DNA from: an uncultured bacterium
GTDB lineage: Bacteria > Planctomycetota > GCA-002687715
Length of the DNA: 64,000 nucleotides
Direction: 5' to 3'
Assembly: GCA_902826835.1 (NCBI GenBank)
Contig: CADEGH010000030.1
Span: 1 to 64,000, forward strand
Of the stretch, positions 18,555-26,078 are shown piece after piece. Below the pieces are notes generated by a model. It searched no databases and was not told the DNA's origin. It was given only the letters and a program-made list of their open reading frames with translations. A program made the position numbers and the translations under genes. How positions within the stretch are numbered: the first letter of the stretch is position 1; every line of letters begins with the position of its first letter.

Positions 18555-18580
18555 CAATCGATTGTCACGAATTGTGACAC
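18555..18580. promoter_or_regulatory. double palindrome upstream of HEAT-repeat gene
   Basis: TGTCAC (18563-18568) and GTGACA (18574-18579) are perfect arms around GAATT, and they directly follow the 10-base palindrome CAATCGATTG. Dyads of this form are typical of dimeric regulator sites. It lies between the response-regulator stop and the HEAT-gene start, so an operator for the HEAT gene or a terminator for another transcript are both possible. Confidence 0.4.
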
Positions 18581-18599
18581 CCGAAAACTCGCCCGGCGG

Positions 18600-19292
18600 T
18601 CAGGGTTCGAGTCGATATCCGAGCCCGTGCACGGTCAACAGATGCGCGGGCTGGGCGGGATCCGGTTCCAATTTCTTGCGGAGTCGCAGCATGGTCTGAT
18701 CCACGGTGCGCGTCGAGGGCGCATGTTCGTGTTTCCAGACGTTCAGAAGCAGGTCCCGACGCGAGACGGCTTCGCCCGATCGGCTGTGCATGTACCGGAG
18801 GATGTCCGCCTCTTTGACGGTGATCTCCTCGGACTCCGGTCCGCAGGAGATCACCATCTTCGAGAAGTCGACCGTGCGGGAACCGATTCGCAAGGTGGCT
18901 ACGCGTTCGGTTGCCCTCGGCGCTTCGCGGCGGACGCGCAGCTTCACGCGTGCGAGCAGTTCGGCGAGGCTGAACGGCTTCGTGACGTAATCGTCCGCTC
19001 CGAGGTCAAAACCCTGGAGCTTGTCGGCCTCTTGCCCCTTTGCCGTCAAGAGGATGACCGGATCCGGCCGCTTCGCGGCCCGCAGTCGTTTCAAGACCTC
19101 GAACCCGCTGGCCTTGGGCAACATCACATCCAGGACGATCACGTCGAACACCTTCCGGTCACAGGCTTGCATCGCCAGTTGCCCGTCGGTTGCGTGGGTG
19201 ACGGAGTAGCCTTCGCGCTCGAACGCATAAACGAGCCCGGTGGCGAGTGCGGGCTCGTCTTCCACCAGCAGTAGTTCCACTCTCGCCTTCAT
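18600..19292 (-). CDS. OmpR/PhoB-family response regulator
   Basis: From the ATG at 19292 the protein has 230 residues, normal for the family. The receiver domain (about 1-120) has the acidic pair E11/D12, phospho-acceptor D55 (VLDVMLPK), and the switch region LLTAKGQ with the lysine in TKPFSLAEL. The winged-helix DNA-binding domain (about 130-230) includes ITVKEADILRYM, RRDLLLNVW and TVDQTMLRLRKKLE. The start codon overlaps the stop of the histidine kinase gene as ATGA, so the two are a coupled pair. Its targets are unknown; the dyad at 18563-18579 is a nearby candidate site. Confidence 0.93.
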   Translation of the reverse strand: MKARVELLLVEDEPALATGLVYAFEREGYSVTHATDGQLAMQACDRKVFDVIVLDVMLPKASGFEVLKRLRAAKRPDPVILLTAKGQEADKLQGFDLGADDYVTKPFSLAELLARVKLRVRREAPRATERVATLRIGSRTVDFSKMVISCGPESEEITVKEADILRYMHSRSGEAVSRRDLLLNVWKHEHAPSTRTVDQTMLRLRKKLEPDPAQPAHLLTVHGLGYRLEP

Positions 19293-21178
19293 GGGTTTCC
19301 TCCTTCGAGCGGGAGTCGCAGCCAAAATTCCGAGCCGCCGCCCTCGCGGGCTTCGACCCGCAAATCTCCGCCCAACGCTCCGGCCATCCGCGCGGCGAGG
19401 GCCAAGCCGAGACCCACCCCGGGGCGTTCCCGACGCAGTTCGCTACCGAGGCGGACAAACGGCTCGAAGATGCGCTCGCGATCCTCTTTGGGAATCCCGG
19501 GTCCTCGGTCCAAGACTCCGAGTTCGATCCCAGCGGGCGTAGCGCGGGTGACGAGGTCGAGCGGATGTGGCTCTCCCGCGTGTTTCACCGCGTTCTCCAC
19601 CAGATTGAGGAGAATTCCCACCACGAGGGTGGGATCAGTCGCGAGCGCGAGCGTGCTCGGCACGGGCGCAACCCGCAGTCCGAAGCCTCGCGACGTGAGC
19701 AGCGGCTCGGCCAAACCGGTAGTTTGCGAGACCAATTCCTGAAGTCGGCACGAAGTCTTGCGGACCGGAATATCCGGAGATCGTTCGATGCGGGCCAACT
19801 CCAATACCGATTCCACGAGCCGCGTGAGGCGCTCCGCCTCCAGGCGAGCCTGTCCGGCAAACTCCTGCACTCGCGCGGGCTCCATGCGGTCCCGCTCCAT
19901 GAGTTCCGCGAAGAGCCGAATCGAGGCGAGCGGAGCTTTCAATTCGTGGGTGACGGCCGCCACGAAGTCCTCGCGCGCGCGAATCTGCGCCCGCTCCCCT
20001 CGTTGGGCGCGCGCCAAGGCCAGGGAGGCGGCGAGCACCGCGAGCACTCCGAGGCCCGCCAATGCGGCTAAGAGCAAGCGCGACTGACGGTCTTCCGCGA
20101 GAAAGGCAGTGCGGCTCGCCTCCGATGGACTCAGAACGAATCCGGAGAGAGGTCCCCGAAGGGCAAGTGCGGTCGGGGTGGCCATGCGGCCGACCACGAT
20201 CACGACTCCGCCGATGCGGGCTCCCTCACTCCCTCCACCGGCTTCGGTCCACAATTCCGCTCCGGTCAGCCAGCGAGCCTCCCCCGCTTGGACCCCGGTC
20301 TCGCTCACTCGCAAGAACAGACGATCGAAAAAATCCTCGCCGGGACCTCCGTCCACAGCGGTCGCTCGCCCCGGAGCACCCGCCAGGATCCAGGGTTGAA
20401 AGGTCGAGTGGAAAGCTGCGCGAAGACGGCGCTCCGGAGCCGCGGAATCCTTGGACCTTCGGATTTCCTCGAGCTCCCGGAGGTCCGCCGCACCGGCTCG
20501 GCGCCGAAGCTCCTCCGCTACGGTGTCCTCAAGTGCCAAACGGGCGTAGTCATCCCCCGACACCGGTTCCTGGACGAGACTGCGCAGCCAATCCAGCCCT
20601 TCCCGCACCGAACCGTGAGGAACGAGCAGGGCCCGCGCCGCCAAGGCTCTGGGCAAGCCACGATCGTCGGCATACCCACTCCACCGCGCCTCGAGGTCCG
20701 CGAGCACGGCCCGAGCCCGATTGAGTTGCCCTGCTTGGAGGGCGAGGCCGAACTCCCGGGTGGCCGCCACCGCCGCGACCCCGGCGGGAGTCGACGGATC
20801 ACTGCGGGCAAACGCAAGTTCCAGCATGGCCTTCGCGCGCGCTTGTGGAGTCGATGCCGCAGACACCAAGCGGTCGAAGCCAGCGACCCATCCTCGCTCC
20901 GAGTCTCCGAGGCGGATCAATCTGGGCGCCGGGAGCGGAGACTCCAGGCCACCACCTCCTCCGAAGCGGCAAGGTCGGCCAATCGCAGGCGACTCAAAGA
21001 GCGCCCGTTCGAGGCGGGCGGACACTTCGTTTTGGGCTAGGTCCCGGGAGATAGCCCACCGCGCCTCTTCCAACTCGCCCTCCCCAAGCAGGCGGTGCCA
21101 GGCGAGCCCGGCCAAGCCCAGGCTCGGCAAGAGCAAGAACCACCACCAAAACGAGCCGGAAGTGCGATTCACACCCAA
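19289..21178 (-). CDS. membrane sensor histidine kinase with large extracytoplasmic domain
   Basis: A protein of about 629 residues. A first membrane helix (about 11-28) and a second (about 367-388) enclose an external sensor region of about 335 residues, rich in Ala/Leu/Arg helices that may be TPR-like. The kinase core follows: HisKA with H411 in VTHELKAPLASIR, then an HATPase with NLVENAVKH, DRGPGIP and the G2 box GVGLGLALA. It should phosphorylate the adjacent response regulator. The start is uncertain: TTG at 21178 directly follows the stop of the serine hydrolase gene, while a GTG at 21172 gives a protein two residues shorter. The unusually large sensor domain matches no domain I know. 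Confidence 0.9.
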   Translation of the reverse strand: MGVNRTSGSFWWWFLLLPSLGLAGLAWHRLLGEGELEEARWAISRDLAQNEVSARLERALFESPAIGRPCRFGGGGGLESPLPAPRLIRLGDSERGWVAGFDRLVSAASTPQARAKAMLELAFARSDPSTPAGVAAVAATREFGLALQAGQLNRARAVLADLEARWSGYADDRGLPRALAARALLVPHGSVREGLDWLRSLVQEPVSGDDYARLALEDTVAEELRRRAGAADLRELEEIRRSKDSAAPERRLRAAFHSTFQPWILAGAPGRATAVDGGPGEDFFDRLFLRVSETGVQAGEARWLTGAELWTEAGGGSEGARIGGVVIVVGRMATPTALALRGPLSGFVLSPSEASRTAFLAEDRQSRLLLAALAGLGVLAVLAASLALARAQRGERAQIRAREDFVAAVTHELKAPLASIRLFAELMERDRMEPARVQEFAGQARLEAERLTRLVESVLELARIERSPDIPVRKTSCRLQELVSQTTGLAEPLLTSRGFGLRVAPVPSTLALATDPTLVVGILLNLVENAVKHAGEPHPLDLVTRATPAGIELGVLDRGPGIPKEDRERIFEPFVRLGSELRRERPGVGLGLALAARMAGALGGDLRVEAREGGGSEFWLRLPLEGGNP

Positions 21179-22291
21179 TCAGCGGGGCCGCCGGAGATTC
21201 TTGATCAACTCGAATCCGATTTGATCGACCTCGTCGCGCACGGCATTCGAGAGGACGCAAACGGCGAGTTTTTCTTCCCGCACGAAGCCGGAGAAAGTCC
21301 GAAAGCCGCCGGTGCCGCCGTTGTGCCAAAACACGGGGGGCCGAGCCGGGTCGCGTCCTTCCGCTCGGAGCCAGCCCAGGCCCGCCTCCCACTTCTGATC
21401 CGGCACGCCCCGGTCAACCAGTTGCAGCGCCGCGGCCCGCACCAATCCCTCGGGCCCGGTCCCCCACTGCAGGGCCAGGTACTTCAAGAGATCGGGAGCC
21501 GAAGTCCGCAGCGCTCCCGCGCCTGCCAACGATTGGAAATGCCAAGCCGGGACCCTCACGAGGGCGCCAAACCCCATGGCCTGCGCGTGCCCGGGAAGGA
21601 ATCGCAAATCCACCGGAGCATCTGCCAGCGGCTGATAAGTGCTCCCGAGTTCGAGCGGCTTGGCGATCCGTTCCGCCACCAACTCGCGAAAGCTCACTCC
21701 GAAGCGCACAGACAAGAGCTCGCCCAACAACCCGGTGCCAAAATTGGAGTAATCAAACTTGGTCCCCGGTTCAGCCTGGAGTTTGGTGACCCCGAGGGCG
21801 GCCCAGAGAGCCTTGCGATCGTAGTCTGCGTAGGGGTCGGCCCCAAAGGGCCGCAGGTTGGGCGGAAGCCTGGGCAATCCCGAACGATGAGTCGCGAGAT
21901 GGAGAAACGTGATCGGGGTCTCGCCCGTCACGGGGGCCTTCACCCCCTCCGGCAGATGCTTCTGGATCGGATCGTCGAGGGCAACCAGACCTTCTTCCAA
22001 GGCCAATGCCAAGAGCAAGGAGGTGAAGGTCTTGGTGATAGAGCCCATCTCAAAAACGCTGGTCTCGCTCGGCTTAACCGCGGGGTCGTCGGCGACCTGA
22101 CCGAAGGCGAAGAAGCTGGACTTCGTGTCTTGCCGCACGCCCACGAGAAGCCCCCGCCACGGGCCCTTCGTGAGGATCGGGTTGACCACAGAGCGAACGC
22201 TCGATTCCAGCGAAACGGGCTCCCCCGGGCGCTCCGCCGCTTGACCCAGACTCGCCACCGTGCAGCACAACCCGAGGAGAAAAGTACGCAT
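21179..22291 (-). CDS. serine hydrolase of the beta-lactamase/DD-peptidase (class C-like) family
   Basis: A 370-residue protein with a signal peptide (MRTFLLGLCCTVASLGQA). It has the three active-site elements of the S12/class C fold: SITK (S84, K87), YSN (Y181, N183) and, near the C-terminus, HNG in FWHNGGTGGF. The family includes DD-carboxypeptidases, esterases and class C beta-lactamases, and these motifs do not distinguish them. Its stop abuts the start of the histidine kinase gene, so it is the first gene of a hydrolase-kinase-regulator operon. A role in cell-wall turnover or sensing is plausible; calling it a resistance gene is not justified. Confidence 0.88.
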   Translation of the reverse strand: MRTFLLGLCCTVASLGQAAERPGEPVSLESSVRSVVNPILTKGPWRGLLVGVRQDTKSSFFAFGQVADDPAVKPSETSVFEMGSITKTFTSLLLALALEEGLVALDDPIQKHLPEGVKAPVTGETPITFLHLATHRSGLPRLPPNLRPFGADPYADYDRKALWAALGVTKLQAEPGTKFDYSNFGTGLLGELLSVRFGVSFRELVAERIAKPLELGSTYQPLADAPVDLRFLPGHAQAMGFGALVRVPAWHFQSLAGAGALRTSAPDLLKYLALQWGTGPEGLVRAAALQLVDRGVPDQKWEAGLGWLRAEGRDPARPPVFWHNGGTGGFRTFSGFVREEKLAVCVLSNAVRDEVDQIGFELIKNLRRPR

Positions 22292-22335
22292 GGCCCGAAG
22301 CTACCACGGGGGTCGGGCGTTAACCTCCACCCATC

Positions 22336-23760
22336 ATGACGAGAGAGCGTCCCGTCCCACCCGCCGAGCGCCGCATCTTCTGCAACCGCACCCTCAACCT
22401 GCGCGCCATCAAGGCGATCGGGTACGACATGGACTACACGCTCATCCACTACCACGTGGAGGCGTGGGAGCGCGCGGCCTACGAAGTCACCCGGCAAAAG
22501 CTGCTCGTACTCGGATGGCCGGTGCAGGACTTGAGCTTCGATCCCGAGCTGGTCATCCGCGGCCTCATCGTCGACACCGAGCGCGGTAACTTCATCAAAG
22601 CCAATCGATTTGGGTACGTGAAGCAGGCAATGCACGGCACGAAGCCGGTCCCCTTCGAGGACATGCAGCGGATCTACCAGCCGGTCATCGTTTCCCTCTC
22701 GGACCCCAAGTTCCACTTCCTGAACACTCTCTTCTCGCTCTCGGAGGGTTGCCTCTACGCCCAACTGGTCGACCGCCTCGACGAAGGCCGCTTGGGCGAC
22801 AAGCTCGATTACGCCGGGTTGTACAAAAAAGTGCGATCGACGATCGACGAAGCCCACGTCGAAGGCGCCCTCAAACAAGAAATCATGGCCGATCCGGCCA
22901 AATTCGTGGACCGCGACCGCGACACCGTCACGGCACTCCTCGATCAGAAATACTCCGGTAAACAACTCATCCTCGTGACCAACTCGGAATGGGCCTACAC
23001 GAGCGCGATGATGACGTGGACCTTCGATCCCTATTTGAAGGGCGAAATCGACACCTGGCGCAAGCTCTTCGACGTCGTCATCATTTCCTCGCGCAAGCCC
23101 GACTTCTTCTTCACGAAGTCCCCGCTCTACGAAGTCGTGAACGACGAAGGCCTTCTCAAGCCGGCCCAGCGGGTGGAGCGCGGCCATATCTATTGTGGCG
23201 GGCACGCCTCTCACGTCGAGGCCGGCCTCGACATCCGCGGGGATGACATCCTCTATGTCGGCGACCACATTTACGGCGATGTGCACGTTTCGAAGCGATC
23301 CCTGTCCTGGCGCACCGCCCTCGTTCTCCGCGAACTCGAAGACGAAGTCCGGGCCTTGCGGCACTTCGACGACAAGCGCATCGAGCTCGAGCGCTTGATG
23401 GCCGAAAAGGAGAGCCTTGAACAGGAGCACGCCTGGCTGCGATTGGAAGAACAGCGGGTGCGATCAAACTACGCGGACAAGCCTGAGTCCACCGCCCGCG
23501 AACTCGGCGGACGGCAACGCGAGATGCGGGAGCGGCTCGCGCGCCTGGACGAGGCCATCGGTCCGTTCGCGAGATCTTCGACCGAGCTCACCAATCGGCG
23601 CTGGGGACTGTTGCTCCGTACGGGAAACGACAAGAGCCACCTCGCTCGTCAAATCGAGCGCTACGCCGATGTCTACATGTCTAGGGTGTCTAATTTCTTG
23701 CCCGCCACCCCGTTCGTGTTCCTCCGCTCGCACCGCGGCAGCATGCCGCACGATGCCTGA
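22336..23760 (+). CDS. HAD-IG family 5'-nucleotidase (cytosolic purine nucleotidase-like)
   Basis: The 474-residue protein has the HAD nucleophile motif in IGYDMDYTLIHYH (D31, D33), a threonine-type motif II in ILVTNSEWAYT, a motif III lysine in SRKPDFF and the acidic motif IV in ILYVGDHIYGDV. These match the eukaryotic-type NT5C2-like HAD-IG nucleotidases that dephosphorylate IMP and GMP. The C-terminal third (about 335-440) is strongly charged and may be coiled coil (LERLMAEKESLEQEHAWL). It starts divergently from the serine hydrolase gene, and its stop abuts that of the next gene (TGATCA). Confidence 0.9.
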   Translation: MTRERPVPPAERRIFCNRTLNLRAIKAIGYDMDYTLIHYHVEAWERAAYEVTRQKLLVLGWPVQDLSFDPELVIRGLIVDTERGNFIKANRFGYVKQAMHGTKPVPFEDMQRIYQPVIVSLSDPKFHFLNTLFSLSEGCLYAQLVDRLDEGRLGDKLDYAGLYKKVRSTIDEAHVEGALKQEIMADPAKFVDRDRDTVTALLDQKYSGKQLILVTNSEWAYTSAMMTWTFDPYLKGEIDTWRKLFDVVIISSRKPDFFFTKSPLYEVVNDEGLLKPAQRVERGHIYCGGHASHVEAGLDIRGDDILYVGDHIYGDVHVSKRSLSWRTALVLRELEDEVRALRHFDDKRIELERLMAEKESLEQEHAWLRLEEQRVRSNYADKPESTARELGGRQREMRERLARLDEAIGPFARSSTELTNRRWGLLLRTGNDKSHLARQIERYADVYMSRVSNFLPATPFVFLRSHRGSMPHDA

Positions 23761-24615
23761 TCAGCGGCGCCGCTTCGCACGCTTTGCCGCCGATCCCTTC
23801 CATTTCAGCTCGTACGCTTCCCCGAGCGTCGCGGTATTGCCGGGATCACGCACGTCCTCAAAGAGCTGCACGGTCCCCAACGCCTTGCGCAGGCGATCGT
23901 GCCAGTGCAACACCGTCGACCACAGGATTTCCGGAGTCGTGCTCACCGCGGTCGAGCCGGGCACGAGATCCACCCCGGCCGCGCTGTAGGCGTACTCGCA
24001 GAATGCCGCCGCCGGGAGGGGAACGCCGGCCTGCACGGGATTTTGAGTCAGCTCAGGCGCGTGCACGTAGGCGGCCCAGGGGGCCAGCCAATCCCACAGT
24101 CGGAATCGGAATCGTGCCTGATTCGGAGTTTGGATCGCTTCGAACAAGCGCGGGGTCAAGAGGGCAGCCGGGGCCGCGCCCTCCACCAACGGCACTCCTT
24201 GCGGGTCGAGGAGAGCCACCGCGAGATTGGGGTAGCGGGCCCGGTCTCGATAACGGTCGAGGGTGACTACGGTGACTCCGTTGCGCTCGGGATTTTGTCC
24301 ATCACCTTCGGGTGGCATGAGCGCAACTTCGGCGATTCGCGCGGATTTGGCGCTCGCGGACCAATCCAGCACGATGGCCACGTGCGACCAGTAGCTCGGC
24401 CGGCGGTCGAATCGCAAATGGGCCTGGGCCCGCCTGACTTGATGATCGAAGAAGGAGGAGCCGCCCACGAAGAGGAGTGCACCGACCCGCGAGGCCGGCG
24501 AGGAGCCGGCTTCGACTCGGGCCAGGAGATCCTGCGGTTCGCCCACCGCGGCGCGACGTCCGCTCCGCGCCACCGGGGTTTCGGACTTCAGTCGTGAAGA
24601 TTCGGAATACAGCAC
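23761..24615 (-). CDS. permuted NlpC/P60 (papain-like) fold protein, YiiX/LRAT type
   Basis: The GTG at 24615 is chosen because AAGGAG lies six bases upstream; this gives 284 residues. The histidine comes first (YWSHVAIVL, H78) and the cysteine later (AAFCEYAYSAAGVDL, C206). This order is the hallmark of circularly permuted NlpC/P60 proteins such as YiiX, YaeF and the lecithin-retinol acyltransferase group, where CSE(L)V-Y-x-A-x-G is common. Here the Ser of that motif is missing (C-E-Y). No signal peptide is apparent. Permuted members include lipid acyltransferases and hydrolases, which fits its place after ceramidase-like and PhoD-like genes. Family call moderate, function unproven. Confidence 0.6.
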   Translation of the reverse strand: MLYSESSRLKSETPVARSGRRAAVGEPQDLLARVEAGSSPASRVGALLFVGGSSFFDHQVRRAQAHLRFDRRPSYWSHVAIVLDWSASAKSARIAEVALMPPEGDGQNPERNGVTVVTLDRYRDRARYPNLAVALLDPQGVPLVEGAAPAALLTPRLFEAIQTPNQARFRFRLWDWLAPWAAYVHAPELTQNPVQAGVPLPAAAFCEYAYSAAGVDLVPGSTAVSTTPEILWSTVLHWHDRLRKALGTVQLFEDVRDPGNTATLGEAYELKWKGSAAKRAKRRR

Positions 24616-24626
24616 ACGATTCTCCT

Positions 24627-26078
24627 TCAGTGCAAGACGGTCAAATGAGGAATAAGGCCATAAGGGTGCCGGGGGGCGACGGTTCTCCCGTCCATCTCGG
24701 CTGTGGCAGACTCCGCAATGCGCGGCCCGGTGCCCGCACCCAAGTCCACGTAAGCGAGACCGACCGCAATACCGCCATCTCCGTGCGGGCTGAGGCGTAG
24801 TTGGGCAATGGTGTTGGGAGCCGTCGTCCCGAGCCAGTAATTCACGACGGCGGGAGCCACTTGGCCAGCTCGAGGCACGCGCAAAGGGGGCCGAGACGGA
24901 AATCCCACCTTGCCGCGCTCTTGGCTCCCGAAGCTGCCATCGGCGACGGAGAAAATGGAAGGGATGTGGCTGGCCGGTGAAGTCACGAGTTCGAAGATCC
25001 GACGCCGACCGACCGCCAATTCGAGCACGCGGGAGTGGTGAACATCGCCCGAGAGCAAAACGATGTCGTGGGCGGCCGATTCGAAGAGACTCCACAACTC
25101 GGAGAATTGGGACCCGAAGTCTGGCGGTTGCCAATCGAAGCTGCTTCCGAATCCCTGAACCAGGGGTTGCCCAAGAACCAAGGCACCCGGTCCCGGCAGA
25201 TTGGCCAGCCAAGTCTCCAACGCCGCCATACTCTCGCGGCTAGCCATTCTCGAGGCATCGTCCGTGCGCAACTGCCGACGGCTGCGCATATCGAGAAAGA
25301 AGAAGGGAACCCCCGCGATTCTCGTCGCAAAACTCCGATCGCCGGCCGCCGGAGCCACGGAAGGGGGATTCAACGATGACTGGAACAGATCGAGACACTC
25401 AAGCCCCGCCCGTTCGTAGCCGTTGCGCAGGCTCCCCCGCGTGCGGGAGAGCCACTTCACGTTCTCCGGATAGTTGTTCCACAGCTCGTGATCATCGAAG
25501 GTGAAAAGGCTCGGCAAATGGGACAGAACATTGCCGTACTCGTCGTTCCACCAGTAATCGAGGTAGCGATAGACCGTTTCGACCGGGCCGGTATCGAGCC
25601 CCTCTTCGGAGTGTGCGGTATCGAGGTAGAGATTGTCCCCGATCAACAGCTTGAAAGCGTTCGCGCCCAAGAAATTGGCCTGCAGCGCGTTCCGATAGGC
25701 CGCGGCCATCTGGAAATCCTTGTAAAAGCAGCTCGCGACCGCGAAGCACAAGCCTTGGCTCGGGAGTTGAGCAGGCGGGACATCCACGTCGGCGTATGCG
25801 AGGGTAGTCCTTTGCCCGTCCAGTGCAAACAGACGCAACCTCGAGCCGGGAGCGAAGCCGGAGAGACTGCCATGCAAGATCTGCACGCCCTGTCGCCGAA
25901 ACTCCCGGTCTATGTCGCCCGACATCGCCGGTGCATGGAGCGTCACCAATCTGGAAGGTTGCGAGTCTTCGCGGTAGTCCACTTGGAGGTTTGGCACCAC
26001 CAACGAGGCTTCCGTCAATACCACCACGCGGAGGGTGCCATCGGCCGGAATCCCTGCCATGATCCGAACCTTGCTCAT
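24627..26078 (-). CDS. PhoD-like metallophosphoesterase
   Basis: From the ATG at 26078 the protein has 483 residues. After a beta-rich N-terminal domain (about 1-105), the catalytic region carries FAVASCF, GDNLYLD (147-153), FTFDDHELWNN (192-202) and LLSGDVHHSRV. These match PhoD phosphatase/phosphodiesterase metal-site motifs, in which Ca/Fe or similar metals are bound by Asp, Asn and His. PhoD enzymes hydrolyse phosphodiesters and some have phospholipase D activity. No TAT leader is visible from this start, unlike classical PhoD, so its location is unclear. The start overlaps the stop of the ceramidase-like gene as ATGA. Confidence 0.8.
   Translation of the reverse strand: MSKVRIMAGIPADGTLRVVVLTEASLVVPNLQVDYREDSQPSRLVTLHAPAMSGDIDREFRRQGVQILHGSLSGFAPGSRLRLFALDGQRTTLAYADVDVPPAQLPSQGLCFAVASCFYKDFQMAAAYRNALQANFLGANAFKLLIGDNLYLDTAHSEEGLDTGPVETVYRYLDYWWNDEYGNVLSHLPSLFTFDDHELWNNYPENVKWLSRTRGSLRNGYERAGLECLDLFQSSLNPPSVAPAAGDRSFATRIAGVPFFFLDMRSRRQLRTDDASRMASRESMAALETWLANLPGPGALVLGQPLVQGFGSSFDWQPPDFGSQFSELWSLFESAAHDIVLLSGDVHHSRVLELAVGRRRIFELVTSPASHIPSIFSVADGSFGSQERGKVGFPSRPPLRVPRAGQVAPAVVNYWLGTTAPNTIAQLRLSPHGDGGIAVGLAYVDLGAGTGPRIAESATAEMDGRTVAPRHPYGLIPHLTVLH

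Noticed and set aside
21179..22291. Beta-lactamase resistance gene
   Set aside because: Motifs fit the whole S12/class C-like hydrolase family; nothing points to antibiotic hydrolysis, and the neighbours are a kinase and regulator of unknown signal.
21940..23430. 496-residue antisense frame opposite the HAD 5'-nucleotidase
   Set aside because: It covers the real HAD motifs on the other strand and joins unrelated sequence; no family similarity.
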